A DNA stretch of 64,000 nucleotides from Prorocentrum cordatum (taxonomy: Eukaryota; Sar; Dinophyceae; Prorocentrales; Prorocentraceae). The position numbers and the translations under genes were made by a program. Shown piece after piece: positions 1 through 11,064 of the stretch (the first letter of the stretch is position 1; each line of letters opens with the position of its first letter). The notes below the pieces were generated by a model. The model had not been told where the DNA came from. It worked only from the letters and a program-made list of their open reading frames with translations, and ran no database searches. The stretch covers positions 708,021 to 772,020 of the forward strand of contig CAUYUJ010017860.1 in the NCBI GenBank assembly GCA_963575745.1, given 5' to 3'.

Positions 1-1750
1 TGTTCTGTTACGCATCCCTTCCTGCCGCTGCCTGTTCCATGAGTTGTAGCTGCTGTTGGAGGTTCTTGTGGTCGTTGTCGTGCTCGGCGAGTCTTGGCTG
101 AGCCTGTCTCAGCTCGTTCTGTTTGGCGGTTGCGTGTTCATGCCTGTCTCGAGGGAGGTCGTCCTTCCCGCTGTGGCTGTTGCTCCTCATGTTGGCTTCG
201 AGCTCCTCCTCCATCCTCTGTGGTGCGGCCGCCGCTTTGGTCTGGATGTACGTGTTGGGTGCCGCCATCTTATCGGTTGTGATCGTGGCCTTCGTCAGCT
301 CCTTCTTCAGCTCGTTCTGATAGAACTGTGCTTGGTTGGCTGCATGAAGTTGCTTCTTCGATTCCTCTTGTGCGGCCTCTTCAGCTGCTCGAAGGTGTCG
401 TCTTAGCTCTTGTAGTTCCGTCGCGGAATTATTCCTGGCTGTCTCGTTGTACTTGTTATTTTGATAGAGGCTGTCGAAATCATCCCTGATATCGCTTTTG
501 TTTGTGTTTTTATTACATATTGAGCGAGGCGTTGGTTGTCCTTCTTCAGTGCCTCGAGTAGCGCTTCGACATCTTGACCCTCACTTGTGGCCCTGGTGTT
601 CCGTCTTTGTGTTGATGTGGGGTTTCTGATCTGGCCGCCGTCTGTCTGTGGGACGTCTGCCTCGTCGTCTGCTGCACCAACCTCGTTGTACGCGTCGCCC
701 CGCGCGAAGCTGATGTCCCTGTGGATGATGTGGAGCTCGTTGGCATTTCTCTCCAATGTGGCCAGGTCTGTTTCCACTTCTTTGTGTTGCGCCTTGGTGT
801 GCTCGTAAGGTTCCTCCATTGTCTGCTTGTTGCGGTCGATCTCGGTGGCCTGCTGGGGATGTGGCATGGTGTTGATGACCATCGCTTTGATCAAGGCGAT
901 CGTTGCGCCTGCGTGTGTTGTAGGCCAGCGGAGCTGGCCTTCATGATGCAAGCTGCTGCCCGTCGTTGTTCAACTGACCTGATGTTCTTCCACTCAACTT
1001 TGAGTTTTGGGTCGTTGGGTGGTGATTCCCAATCGCGCCTTCTGGTGGCGTAGACCTTTCGCATGGACATGGCGTTGTTGATGATACTGTTGAGGTGGTC
1101 GGTGAAGTCCTGGCTGGACTACCTCTACATCTTCTTGGCCACGGTGTCCTCTTCTTGCGTGGGCTAATACACCCCCTGGCCCTTCTTCTCCTTGCTCTTG
1201 CCATGCTGCGGCTGCTCTGGCGTCCTCGATGCGGTCGTCTTACGGCTTGGGGAAGCTGCCCCTGCCCCTGCCGTTGGTGCCCTTGGTCTTCTTGCCGGCG
1301 CCCGCCTCCTCCCTCCCCCCTCCTCCCTCCTCCGTCATCCTCCTCCTCCTCCCGCTCCTCCTCCTCCTCCCCCTCCTCCTGTCGGGGTGTTGGGTCTTCC
1401 CTCCACGCAGTGGCCGGCGCCGCTCGCGGGCTCAGCAGCTGGGCGCGCTCGTGGCCTTCTGCTTGGCGTGCGGCTCGAGGCTGGTCTCCATGGCGGCGAC
1501 GTGCTCCACGGCCTGATCGCGGTTGATCCCCGTGTATCCGCCATTGCAGGAGTTTGTGTCGTGTGGCTGCCACCGTACTTTCAGGACCACATCCCAGAGA
1601 TCATTTCGAGCACCCCGGACAGCATCGCAACGGTGTCGAGCGAGTATCGCCTCCCAGGCCCCGACACATGAATATCCACCAGCTTCGGTACTTCTGGGGT
1701 GCTCGAACTTATTTCTGGAGGTCAAGGCTAAAGTAGGTTGGATTATCATG
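1..1750 (-). pseudogene. Decayed coiled-coil protein gene, 3' end beyond window edge
   Basis: Reading the minus strand from about 1750 to 1, protein-like sequence continues but changes frame several times. The segment at 951-403 contains VEALLEALKKDNQRLA, and the segment from about 400 to 1 contains LQELRRHLRAAEEAAQEE followed by Gln/Lys/Glu-rich sequence. Both show heptad-like spacing typical of long coiled coils. Further upstream (1573-1000) a Gly/Glu low-complexity stretch interrupts it. No catalytic motif is visible and I do not recognise a family. It could be an ORF1/gag-like protein of a decayed retroelement or a host coiled-coil pseudogene. The frame breaks are seen directly; coding status is inferred from the long-range heptad pattern. 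Confidence 0.45.
1305..1385. repeat. (CTC)n imperfect triplet tract
   Basis: Pyrimidine-rich CCT/CTC repeats on the plus strand, inside the decayed coiled-coil region. Long ORFs here are repeat artefacts. Confidence 0.9.
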
Positions 1751-2126
1751 AAGCTTGTGGTGGATGTCGCGGTGGTTGTTGTGCATTGCGGTGTGATTCA
1801 AAAAGTTGTCGGGTTGAGTCGAGTTGCTTCACTGAGCATTCGGTTGAGTAGGTTGCGTGCTTATGCTACCCGTAGCAGTGTGCCTGCTGCTGCTCGTCGT
1901 TCGCGGTCACGCCTGTGAGATGCTTCCAACTTGTCGTGGTGGCTGTCGTCGCCATGCCGAAATGGCCCAGTGCGCGTTCTGCCGCCACCTGGTAAAGGGA
2001 GGAAGCGGATATAAAAAACATAGATAAATGGGAATGCTATTGGAAGAGATGTGCTGTAGGCGATCGCGGCCGTGTTCTCGGCGCACTTGGCCTTCGACGC
2101 GCCTCAACCTCTTGGGCGGTCGCGGC
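1751..2126. other. No recognisable feature
   Basis: I see no ORF with coding bias, no repeat and no RNA gene in this stretch. Confidence 0.5.
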
Positions 2127-2211
2127 TCTCCTTCTCCTCCTCCTCCTCCTCCTCCTCCTCTCCTCCTCCTCCTCCTCCTCCTCCTCCTCCTCCTCCTCCT
2201 CCTCCTCAGCC
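2127..2211. repeat. (CTC)n triplet tract
   Basis: Nearly pure CTC repeats on the plus strand. Confidence 0.95.
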
Positions 2212-2398
2212 TAGCAGAGCACCTCAAATTTCTAGAATCCCGCCGTAGTTGGTAGAGCGAAGACAACTCGGGGCTCCCAGGGGGGGGCTCGCCTTGTATT
2301 GTGGAACTCGACGCGCACTGCAGGTCGTACATCGAATCATTTGCTGTGTTTAGTTGTGGTTGATCTCCTTTCGACAAGAAGCCCGATGCAGCAACCGA

Positions 2399-2517
2399 CC
2401 GACCTCCTCCTCCTCCTCCTCCTCCTCCTCCTCCTCCTCCTTCTCTCATTGCCCTCCTCTACATCCTCCTCCTCCTCCTCCTCCTTCTCCTCCTCCTCCT
2501 CCTCCTCCTCCTCCCCG
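2399..2517. repeat. (CTC)n triplet tract
   Basis: Two CTC blocks separated by a short non-repeat segment, same polarity as the tract at 2127. Confidence 0.95.
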
Positions 2518-2807
2518 TTGGCCCACCTCCCCGTTGGGCCCCTTCTCTGCGCCCGCTCCCTGCCTTAGCATGAACGACTTGGTGGTTACTGCGATGGTTG
2601 ATACAGTCAACCAGCATCGTAAGGAGTCGCGACCTTCCAAGGTGATCCTTGCATCCATCCAGGGGATCTTCACACGGTGCCGCCCTTGCCCCTCTTCCTT
2701 CTCTTCCTCCTCCTCCTCTGCGCGATGTGTGAGCTTCCCGTGAGAGGGGATTTGAGGTGCACGCCCTGGGACTGGAGGCATACAGACAGCGAGACATGCT
2801 TTGCGTT

Positions 2808-2990
2808 GGGGGGGGAACAACTTCGGCCCATCCTTGGCCACTTTCGCTGGCCGCGCCCCGCTTGCAAAGTGTCGGCATGGCCTTCCGAGGCCCCTGCATC
2901 CTTAGCATGCGTCCTTATCATACGGGTTGACTGTGCTCGCGTCTGCTTCCGCCACTGCAAGTTCGAAGTGCCGAGGCAGGCCTGACCACG
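2808..2990 (+). repeat. Dispersed repeat family D, diverged copy
   Basis: Shares the ordered blocks CCATCCTTGGCCACTTTCG, GGCCTTCCGAGGCC, TGCATCC and TCATACGGGTTGACTGT with copies near 35.9-36.3 kb, 39.5-39.65 kb and 39.9-40.05 kb. This copy is the most diverged. No ORF is conserved among copies. Confidence 0.6.
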
Positions 2991-3130
2991 CTTCACGCCA
3001 GACCCCCCGTCCCGCTAACCACCACCCGGGATTACGAATTGGTGGTCAGGGACTTCGGCTTTTTAGTTTGAGGATCCAGACCGTTTGTGCAAACTGGCTC
3101 AGACACCGACGCCCCAACCACCATTTCGGA

Positions 3131-3275
3131 TATTCGAACTGTCCTCCTCCGCCGCCGAGGCGCCGCGCGACACCTCGCCGCCGCCCTTCTTCTACGACGC
3201 CGACGCCGCGGACCCGGTGGACGTGGAGCTGCTGCGCGAGCTGGTGGCGCTGAACCGCGCCGTGCAGGCGGCCCA
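3131..3275 (+). CDS. Possible host exon fragment, unknown protein
   Basis: Frame 1 from about 3131 reads an acidic, Ala/Pro-rich peptide including VDVELLRELVALNRAVQAA. Almost every codon ends in G or C, unlike the flanking DNA, which is the strongest coding signal in the first 5 kb. The open frame continues into a P-family repeat, so the true 3' boundary lies before it; a CAG at about 3270 is one candidate. No start codon, promoter or partner exon is identified. It could equally be a fragment captured by a transposon. Confidence 0.35.
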
Positions 3276-3359
3276 CGCCCCTGTCGAGTGGCAGGGCCGC
3301 TTGCGATTCGATTCGCCGGCTGGGGCCTCCTCCTCGCGTGGTTGGGATGCGGGCCCCTT

Positions 3360-3445
3360 CGAGTCGAGACCAAAATCACGACGCAATGTTCGTGTCTCTT
3401 TCTCTCGGCCTCTGGGGGCCCTGGCCAGGCCCCGGGACCGTCAGA
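3360..3445 (-). repeat. Dispersed repeat family P, partial inverted copy
   Basis: In reverse orientation it carries the family blocks GGTCCCGGGGCCTGGCC, GGGCCCCCAGAGG and GTCGTGATTTTGG. It faces the forward copy at 3595-3740. Confidence 0.6.
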
Positions 3446-3594
3446 CAATGACTCGAGAGGCTCTGTCACTCGGTGCTGCGGTGCAGTGTGAGGTGGTCGA
3501 TCGCCGCGCGGGGTGCAAGCACAGCAGCGAATGCCAGACGTTCAGTCATGTTCGTAGCTCCTTCGTCTTCGAACAACAGCTTGTCCCAGGGACC

Positions 3595-3740
3595 CAGAGA
3601 TCCGATGTCGTGATTGTTTCAACGCGCGGTCTGCGGAAGTCTCGACCCATTCCACAGAACCGGTTTGTCACCCTGAACCGTTGTTTGACGGTCCTGGGGT
3701 CCGACGAGGGCCCCCAGAGGCCGGAAAATTAATACAAACC
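3595..3740 (+). repeat. Dispersed repeat family P
   Basis: About 145 bp with the conserved order: GTCGTGATTGTTTCA, TCTCGACCCATTCC, ACCGGTTTGTC, TTTGACGGTCC, GAGGGCCCCCAGAGGCCG. The same order recurs near 20.7, 21.95 and 32.4 kb. No protein is conserved, so it is SINE-like or a short non-autonomous element; class unknown. Confidence 0.7.
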
Positions 3741-4180
3741 TCCGCCTTGAGCTTTCAACGCGCTGGATACCTGGGGAGCGGGTCGAGATTTGCGGGGGCC
3801 TCGCAGGGAGAAAACCAGGACCTCAACGCTCTTGGGACGGGGGCCGAGGGCTCATGGCGCCAACATCGCAGAGCGGATTTCGTTCAGAAAACAATAGGAT
3901 GGGCCCGGGGTGTCCAAGAGAATTTCGTTCCAGATTTCGAAGTGATTTCCGTACGGATTTCTGGTTGGCCAGGAACGAAGACAAGAACCACGCGAAACCG
4001 TTTTTTTTCGGGGTCCTGCGTTGTGGCAAAGCAAGAAAATCCACTGCAGCACGCCTGCAAGGTCGGTGCAGTGACGAGGGCCCCGACGCGGGAGAGGCCG
4101 AGGCTCGCAGCCCCCTGAGATCTGGGCGCCGCGGATGTTTTTGTTCGCGCCGGGCGTGCTCGCCCGGTGTTTCGGGCCCC

Positions 4181-4445
4181 GGGAGCATCACGCGGGGGCG
4201 ACCGAAAGTCGGGGGAGCGTAAGACCCGGGTTTGCCGGGACTCGGGTTCGCCATCGTTTTTTGACGACCGCGCCTCGGATTTTGACGAGGAGGAGTTTCT
4301 TGGGATGTCTGCAGCGGGAGGCCTCGTCAAAATGCAGGCTCGGCCTCGTCATTTTTTTGACGACCTCGTCGGGGATTTCCGAGTCCCACGTGCCCGGGTC
4401 TTACGTCTCCCCGACCCGGGAGCATCACGCGGGGGCGACCGAAAG
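4181..4445. mobile_element. Foldback element between 28-bp direct repeats
   Basis: Imperfect inverted arms of about 40 bp (around 4206-4247 and 4373-4415, including the perfect 13-mer CGTAAGACCCGGG and its complement) sit between direct repeats at 4181-4208 and 4418-4445 that begin GGGAGCATCACGCGGGGGCG. The interior holds several CCTCGTCA repeats. The same plan occurs at 21367-21589. It could be a non-autonomous foldback transposon with an unusually long duplicated target, or a local duplication with a palindrome between the copies. Confidence 0.6.
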
Positions 4446-4462
4446 GGGGGTGGCGGCTAGGG

Positions 4463-4624
4463 TTCAGGCGGGCCTGTCCCTCTACAGGAAGAACATTCAA
4501 GACCAGTCAGAAACATCGTCTGGGAACTGTTTTTTGAGATTTTGTTTTAGCTACTTTTGTGTATCGTCGGCAAGGCTTCACTTGTCGCCCCAAATTCGCC
4601 TGTCGGGGGACACGCCCAACCTGA
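4463..4624. mobile_element. Short TIR transposon (MITE), 162 bp
   Basis: Terminal inverted repeats of about 28 bp start TCAGGCGGGCCTGTCCC on the left and, complemented, TCAGGTTGGGCGTGTCCC on the right. Flanking octamers GGCTAGGG and GACTAGAG match at 6 of 8 positions, consistent with a decayed 8-bp target duplication. The same TIRs occur at 36461-36609 and at the ends of the element spanning 23566-32168. An 8-bp duplication is typical of hAT-type transposons; this copy carries no transposase. Confidence 0.75.
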
Positions 4625-4710
4625 GACTAGAGCTGGGGGGATATCATGGCGGGGGCCATGGTATCTCCCCAGATTTCATGGTGCCCCTTCTCATTCCAGT
4701 GCGTCCCCGG

Positions 4711-4711
4711 C

Positions 4712-4744
<33 letters not shown>
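4711..4744. repeat. (CA)n microsatellite
   Basis: About 17 CA units. Confidence 0.95.
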
Positions 4745-4745
<1 letters not shown>

Positions 4746-4748
<3 letters not shown>

Positions 4749-5210
4749 GGGCCGCCCGCAGGACTCAGGCCATGATCTGCGCACCCCCCTCTTTGGCGCC
4801 CCCCTCTTGGACGCCCCGTATTACATACCGATGCGGCTCGACAAACGCCGCAGAAGCATGATGTCGAGGGCTTGGGTCGTGACTCGTCGCGATGCTGAGC
4901 ATTCGCAACGTCTGATCTCGGGGCTCCCAGACTCATGGCGCCTCGGAACAGTCCCGGCTTGATCCACCCGCATCGACTAGGGCCAGCCCGAGCCCGGTCG
5001 CGGTCGATGCGATTCCGAGTTCATTGGCCGTTGGCGGCCCAATCAGTCTTCGACCGGGTCCGATGCAGCGGTTCGAGCCAACTCGGGCCTGCACGGCAGG
5101 GGCGGGGGCCGAAGGCCGAACATCGGGGGGCCGATCCGCTTCGATTCGGTGGCTCGATCTGGTGCAGGCGTGCGCGGCAGGGGCGGGGGCCGAGAATCGG
5201 GGGGTCCAAT
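4746..5210. other. No recognisable feature
   Basis: GC-rich; several overlapping ORFs on both strands, none with a convincing composition. Three diverged copies of GGCAGGGGCGGGGGCCGA-like sequence at about 5094-5200. Confidence 0.4.
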
Positions 5211-6360
5211 CCAGGAGGAGGAGGAGGAGGAGGAGGAAGATGTGGGGACAAGGACAGGACATTCGCATGATGGGGGGGTACAACGTCAGAGCACCTACTC
5301 AGGTAACCTACGCGATACTGTCAAAATCCCTTGCGATTTGTTGTGCTACAGCCCTGCCTTCTCACTAGGGCCGGCAGGGGGCATACCACGTAGCTCAAGG
5401 ACCGCGCTCCGCGGTGGCCCCGTAAGAGAGGCTCGCTACCTCACATCACGAGTCCTTTCGGGTCAGTGCGGGGGGAGCGGCTGCTGGCCCTTCCGCGTGC
5501 CCTAGGGGAGGGGACGCGCGGGCTTAGCAGGGCACCCAAGCCAGGGGGGGGAAGAGACGACGACACGACCTCAAAAGGAGGAGAGGGGGGAGAGACGGAA
5601 GGCCCGAGACCCCAAACTGTTGCTGGGGGGGGGCTACTTATTCTACAGCTTGACTTCCGTGCTCCCCTCTCCCGCTCGGCTCACTTCTCGGTCGTTCCGA
5701 GAGATTTCCCATGTATTGTCACATCTGTACTTTGGTACCCTGTCGAAGCAACCCATCGTCCCCCCTCGAACTGTATGCGAGGTAGAGCATACTGGAACAC
5801 ACGGTATGAGGTATGGTCAATGAGGAGCACACTGGCGGGCTTCTTGATGATCATTTGTTCCCTTTGACGCCCTGCAGTAGTGTACCTGACGGTACTCCAA
5901 AACATACTTCCCATTGCGATGGCGTTGCAGGCGTTCTGTTGCGTCCATCTTGCTTGTCGTGAGTTGCACTCCGAGAGTACTCGCTAATGCTTCTCCTGAC
6001 TGTCTGCGGGCACGGCCAGCTCGCAGCTTGCCCAGAGTAGCACTCCAATAAACCTCGCTAGTGCTTCCTCTTGGCATATCAGCAGGCACCAGTGGGTGCG
6101 CTCACTGGCGGTAGCTGGATGAGCTGACCGTCGTCGTCTCCTCCGACCTGAGGTAGCCGAACTTCTCCGCGAAGATTTCGTTGCCATCCAGCATGGTCTT
6201 TGTGCTGTCTCTTAGCTTTTGGCGCGACTTCAGTCTCTTCACTTTTTCTGGGTCCATGTTGTCTTCGTTGTTCAGCTCCTTAATGGCAACCTTCATTTCT
6301 TTGTGGCGGTTCTCTTCGTCTTTCTTCGCTATCGTCAGCGGCAGCTCGCACCAGCTCTGC
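5211..6360 (-). repeat. Dispersed ~1.1-kb repeat, copy A (3' end and 3'UTR of family X)
   Basis: The reverse complement aligns in order with 42690-43665: the C-terminal coding stretch (TMLDG region), then about 800 bp of non-coding sequence, ending in both copies at a GGA/CTC triplet tract (here 5211-5237). The two copies are therefore inverted relative to each other about 37 kb apart. Divergence is moderate, with many small indels. The common CTC-rich 3' end on the sense strand suggests retrotransposed copies with a triplet tail. Confidence 0.75.
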
Positions 6361-6860
6361 AAAGTGAAGGCCTTCCTCCCTGCCCTCTCCCACTTGGCCC
6401 ACTGGGATCAACTCGAATGGCCCCTCTGGGCTCATCTTCTGGGCCCTGTCGAAGAACTGGTAATGGCAATCCTTGATGGCGTCGTCAAGTTGCTGCGGAA
6501 ACCTTTCCGCAATGAACGCCTGCCATGTGGTTCCCACCTTGGGCTCCACCGCCATCTATGGCCAACTCCTGAAGGGGAGGAACTGGCACCCGCACCCGAT
6601 ATTTGGCCATCCTTTGCTGCCTGCCCTTAACGTTTTCTTCACCTTGTCCACATTCCTTGAAGAGCACGTCCTCTGGGTAATTCCCCTGCGCCTTCACAAG
6701 CTGCAACCAGTCCACCTTGCACCAGGGCTGCCACTTGCCACCTCTCGAGTTAGGACTAGGGCCTCTCCACCACAGCTTGTTCGGGAAGGCCAGCCCGCAC
6801 GAGCAGGCTCCTCCCCTTTGTTCCGTCCCGCCGCGAGGATCCTCCGCACGCTCGGCACCA
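6102..6860 (-). pseudogene. Family X ORF, frame-shifted, unknown function
   Basis: Three consecutive minus-strand frames join into one protein-like sequence. The first, down to about 6560, includes NKLWWRGPSPNSRGGKWQPW and CKVDWLQLVKAQGNYPEDV. The second, 6555-6370, includes TTWQAFIAERFPQQLDDAI. The third, 6362-6102, is Lys/Glu-rich and includes KLRDSTKTMLDGNEIFAEKF before a stop. The last part is repeated near 42.7 kb (ERQELKDSTQTMLDG). I do not recognise the family. At least two frame shifts make it a pseudogene, or the consensus has indel errors. A Trp-rich N-terminal part followed by a charged C-terminal part is compatible with a nucleic-acid-binding retroelement protein, but this is inference. 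Confidence 0.5.
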
Positions 6861-6879
6861 CTGGCCCTGGCGAGCCCTG

Positions 6880-7279
6880 CCCTGCGAGGGGCAACGAGAT
6901 GTTCCAGGCCTACGCCTGGTCTTGCGGCCTGTGGGCGGGTCGCTGGATCGAGCGCGCCTTGCGCGAGATCCGAGGCGAGAGCCGCCAAGTGCCCGTGAGC
7001 ATCAGCACGACGCGAGCCCGAAGCAACGAGCGGATCAACAAGTCCAAGGAGGCCAGCGACAACGACTCGGCCGAGGCAAAGGTCAAGGCCAAGAGCAAGG
7101 CCAAGTCCAAGCCCTTCAACGACCTCGCGGCGGTCGGGCCGATGCACGCCACCTGCGAGGAGGCAAACGCTGCCGCCCAGGCTTGCACCAAGTGCCTCCC
7201 GTGCACGGATGGCTCCAAAAGGGTGCCGAAGCTGCCTGGGCGAGTGGTTCGCGGTCGTGCGCAAGCGAAGTTTTATTGA
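6880..7279 (+). CDS. Possible host exon, Lys-rich Cys-containing protein
   Basis: Frame 2 from about 6880 to the stop at 7277-7279 has strongly G/C-ending codons, in contrast to the flanks. The peptide begins near EMFQAYAWSCGLWAGRWIER, has a basic linker AEAKVKAKSKAKSKPFNDL and ends with a Cys cluster CEEANAAAQACTKCLPC. No family is recognised. The 5' boundary is unknown, because the minus-strand family X ORF abuts it. It may be the last exon of a host gene or a gene fragment. Confidence 0.45.
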
Positions 7280-9538
7280 GCGCCAAGGACCTCTCTTGCG
7301 TAGGCAAGTCGTAGCCGCGAGCCTCGAGATCTCTCGAGTCAGTCTTGTGCCAAGATCTGCAAGGTCAGTCTACACGAGCGCCCAGGATTATCATCGTCAT
7401 TTTTCTCCTCATCATCAATACAACATCACCTTCGCTGGGGAAATCGTTGGTTATCCCCGCCATCCCCCTGAATTTTATTATCCCCTGGGGATTATTATCG
7501 GGAGCAGCCGGTTGCTTTCACATACCTCTGCATCGATAGTGCCCCATGCATGGGGCCCTTGGAACGCGCAGCACAGCGCACCACGGACAGGTATCGACAA
7601 GCGAATTGCCAACGACATGCGGAACGAGATCGGCGCGCAATTTGCCCGCGCCTTCATCCCGTGCGCTCCTGGTCAGACTCACTTTCGTAGGGCAGCTAAT
7701 GCAGGCGTGGCTCTACGTTGCCGTGACATCGTGCTGGGGTGGCTCTACTCTCACCCGGGCATGGATGATTCTTTGTTGTCAGAGGACTCCGACAATCCCG
7801 CTGGTCGCACGTACGCCATTGCATTGTGCACCAACGTCCACCTCCTTGGCAACGCACCCATCCTGGAATTCAGGAGCGTAGAGTGTTTGACCAAGACAAG
7901 AACAACACAGAAACACAGGACGTATACAACGAAATTGACGACTGCTTGTGGGACGCATGGCGCCACACCCCACCACGCCTGAAACAAGCAGGTGCCAGCG
8001 ACAAGCTACTTCTTCCTCATGGTGGTACAACGACGAGTTCGCGCGGGGTGATGCCAGCCAGGATAACAAAAAAACGCTGTTGCCCGCAAATCCGTGTACG
8101 GATGCATCGGGGCTCACCAGCGGCGTTGGTGGGCAATGACATTTAAATTGTTAGATGAAGTCATGCCACACATGATGATCGACCTCATTCTGTTTCTGGG
8201 TGTTCATGACCTTATTACCGCAGTACGACCGTGATCGGCCCTGGCACCGCCCCCCATCGGGGTGCACGCGAGAATCCCAGCACCTTTTCTAATTTCATTA
8301 CCTCACAAATTGCGGCGCGAGGAACAACGACCATACCAGCAGGCGCGCGGATCGACAAAATGGGAGCGAGGCACACGCCGGCACGTCGAGACAAGGATCC
8401 ACGACTTCGCGTAGTTGAGTGTACTTGCTTTGCCGCGCTTGCACTCAAACTGTTGGCGAATGCGATTGCGTACTCATCCAAGAAACCTTCGGTAGGACCC
8501 GTCAGTGACACATTCGATTGGACGAATGCTTCGAGATTTTTCCGATCCTACCAGTCCCAGATGGGCCAGTTCCCCTTTCAAATCCCGGGAAGCGGGAGTT
8601 GCCGACGCTACCGCACAACAGAAAGACTATGAGTTCTGCATCGTGACTTGATTGAATGCAGGTTACAATGGAGTAACTCACGTTCCTTTCCTGTCCGCTT
8701 ACTGGAGGGTGCTCCTGCGAGCGCTTGGTGGGCTGCAGCGACCGTTGCCCCACTCTACCATATCCCCGTCCGAAGATGTCATTTTCTGCTGGCACAGATG
8801 CACAAGCCCAGAGCGTCTACTTCACCGTCGACACCTCTTCCAGCAGCAACAGCGGCCGCACTCCCACAACCGCGCCTCCCACTTGCCAACTTCGAATACA
8901 GTGACGATGGGGGCGCCAGATACGCACAGGCACCTCCTGGCGGAACCAATCCTACACATAATCTTCAGTCTGCAGTCGCCGTCCAGGAAACCAAGCGCAT
9001 GGAAGCGTGCGGCAAGACGTCTGATCAGGAATTACCAACAGATCTCCAAGAACATGGACACGAAGGCGAGGCGTCTCTCTCATGCCCTCGACCATGCCAT
9101 CCCTTGCGTTTCGCTCCGGGCGTCTCGCGGGTCGGGTTTCGGAAAGGGGGATGTTACCGAACTCGTGACGCTGCCCCTTTTTTTCCGTTTCGCAGGTGTT
9201 GGCAATCAAATATTAATTCTTCGACAGAGAACAGGGCAAAACCATCATCTTCGCCCATCATTAATTATTACGCGGCGCCGCATCGCACCTGTAGGACTCG
9301 CCGTTGGGGATTTCGAGGCCGGAGGGGCCGCAATGGAGATTTTTGCGCCGTTCTTCCCTTCCCCCCTCCCTCCTGTGTCCTCTCCTTTCCCCTTTTCCAC
9401 GTTCCTTTTCCTCGTCCTCCGTCTGACCTCCTTGTTGCGCACAGTTTTTCCGCGCAGCCTGCAGCCGATCCCCTGAGTCGCGCTGCCGTGCTGGCGGCAG
9501 CCACTCATCGCCGCAGGGGCGCACCGTTACGTCACATG
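7280..9538. other. AT-richer spacer without a supported gene
   Basis: Base composition is less GC-rich than the surroundings. ORFs of 100-370 codons exist in several frames (for example 7209-7982 and 8652-9476), but they lack third-position bias, overlap each other and show no domain. I see no repeat structure or RNA gene here. Confidence 0.4.
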
Positions 9539-9770
9539 ATGTGGAGGAGCGGGGAGACGAGGAGGAGGAGAGCGACGAGGACGAAAAGAAACATCATGAG
9601 GACGAGGAGGAGGGAGAGGGGGAGTAGGAGGAGGAGGAGGAGGAGGAGGAGGAGGAGAGGAAGGGATGATAACGAGGAAGCGGATTCGGATGAGGAGGAG
9701 TTCAAGAAGGAGGAGGAGGATGAGGAGGAGGAGCAGGAGGAAGGGGAAGAGGATGAGGAGTAGGAGGGAG
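9539..9770. repeat. (GAG)n-rich tract
   Basis: Imperfect GGA/GAG repeats on the plus strand, continuing more loosely to about 9900. Confidence 0.9.
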
Positions 9771-9949
9771 AGGGTCTGGAAACGAACCAGGAAGAACATC
9801 AAGACAAGGATGACGAGGAGGGGGATGATGAGGAGGGGGGATGAATGGGGAAGGGAAGGAAGAAGTGAATGCGGAATAAGAAGGAGACGATGACGAGAAG
9901 GGTGATCAGGTAAGAGGAATGAGGACCAGGATCCACAGACGATGACGAT

Positions 9950-10420
9950 GATCAAGGTGATAACGGCGATGATGGTGGTGATGTTGATGATGATGATGAT
10001 GATGACAAAGTTGTTATGACGATGATGATGGGGGTGAGGGTGAGGATGGGGATGATGAGGATGATACTGTTGATGGTGCTGATGACGGCAATGTTGATGA
10101 TGAGGTGGAGGAGCGGAGATATAATGTTGATGATGGTGTTCAGTACGAGGGCGATGATGATGGCGTGGGTAAGCATGAGGAGAAGGAGGATGTGATCGTG
10201 ACGATGATGTTGATGATGATACTGGTGATGGTGTTGTTGATGTTGATGACGATTATTATGATGATGGTGGTGATGGTGGTGATGATGATGATGGTGATGA
10301 TGGTAATGATGGTGATGGTAATGATAGTGATGGTGATGGTGATGGTGATGGTGCTGGGTGTCATGATGAAGTTGATGATGATGATGATGATGATCTTGTT
10401 GATTGCAGTGGAAATGACTA
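9950..10420. repeat. (GAT)n/(GGT)n imperfect triplet tract
   Basis: GATGATG, GTTGATG and GGTGATG triplets for about 470 bp. Poly-Asp, poly-Met and poly-His ORFs here are artefacts. A similar tract lies at 40232-40760. Confidence 0.95.
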
Positions 10421-10894
10421 AGCATGAGATGATCGGATGAAAGGAAGATCGGGAGGAAGAGGATAATGAGATGGGCGTACGGGAAGTTGTGAAGGATTAT
10501 ATGGACGGGGAGCATGTTTCCAGAGGGGCCCGGCGAGGAAGGAGAAGAGATAGAGACGTAACCGCATCAAACAGAAAAAATGCCTGCCAGCTGGTGCCCC
10601 AAGGAAATCTTTTATCCCCCAATGGCCCCAGGGAGTGCTTTAAGACACCCCAGGGCTCTCAACGATTAACGAAAGATGTTGCCCGAGAATTCCCAATAAA
10701 CAACTACATTTTTTATCGTACGCGTCTACTGTAGGACGACAAGGACGAAGACAACGACGACGACGACGACGACCCTCCGGCCAGGCGCGGCTCAACGTGA
10801 GGCGTGTGGCGCCCGGCCGGTGCCGCCCGCATCCCCGCCGCTGGCCAGCCTCTCCTGGGGGAGGGGAGGGGCAGGATGACGTGGAGGAGGAGTG

Positions 10895-11050
10895 AGGAGT
10901 GCGGAGGAGCGGAGAGCAACGAGAGAGGGCGAGGGCTGAGGAGGGCGGAGAAAAGAGGGAGAGGAGAGGAGGAGGAGGACGAGGAGGAGGAGGAGGAGGA
11001 GGAGAAGGAGGGGAAGAAGGAGGAGTGAGGAGGAGCGAGGAGGAGAGAGG
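10895..11050. repeat. (GAG)n-rich tract upstream of the LINE
   Basis: GGA/GAG repeats end about 15 bp before the spliced-leader relic. Confidence 0.9.
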
Positions 11051-11064
11051 GCGACGATTCCTCT

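Noticed and set aside
7209-9476. ORFs of 257, 274 and 371 codons in the AT-richer spacer
   Set aside because: They overlap in different frames, lack G/C third-position bias and show no domain.
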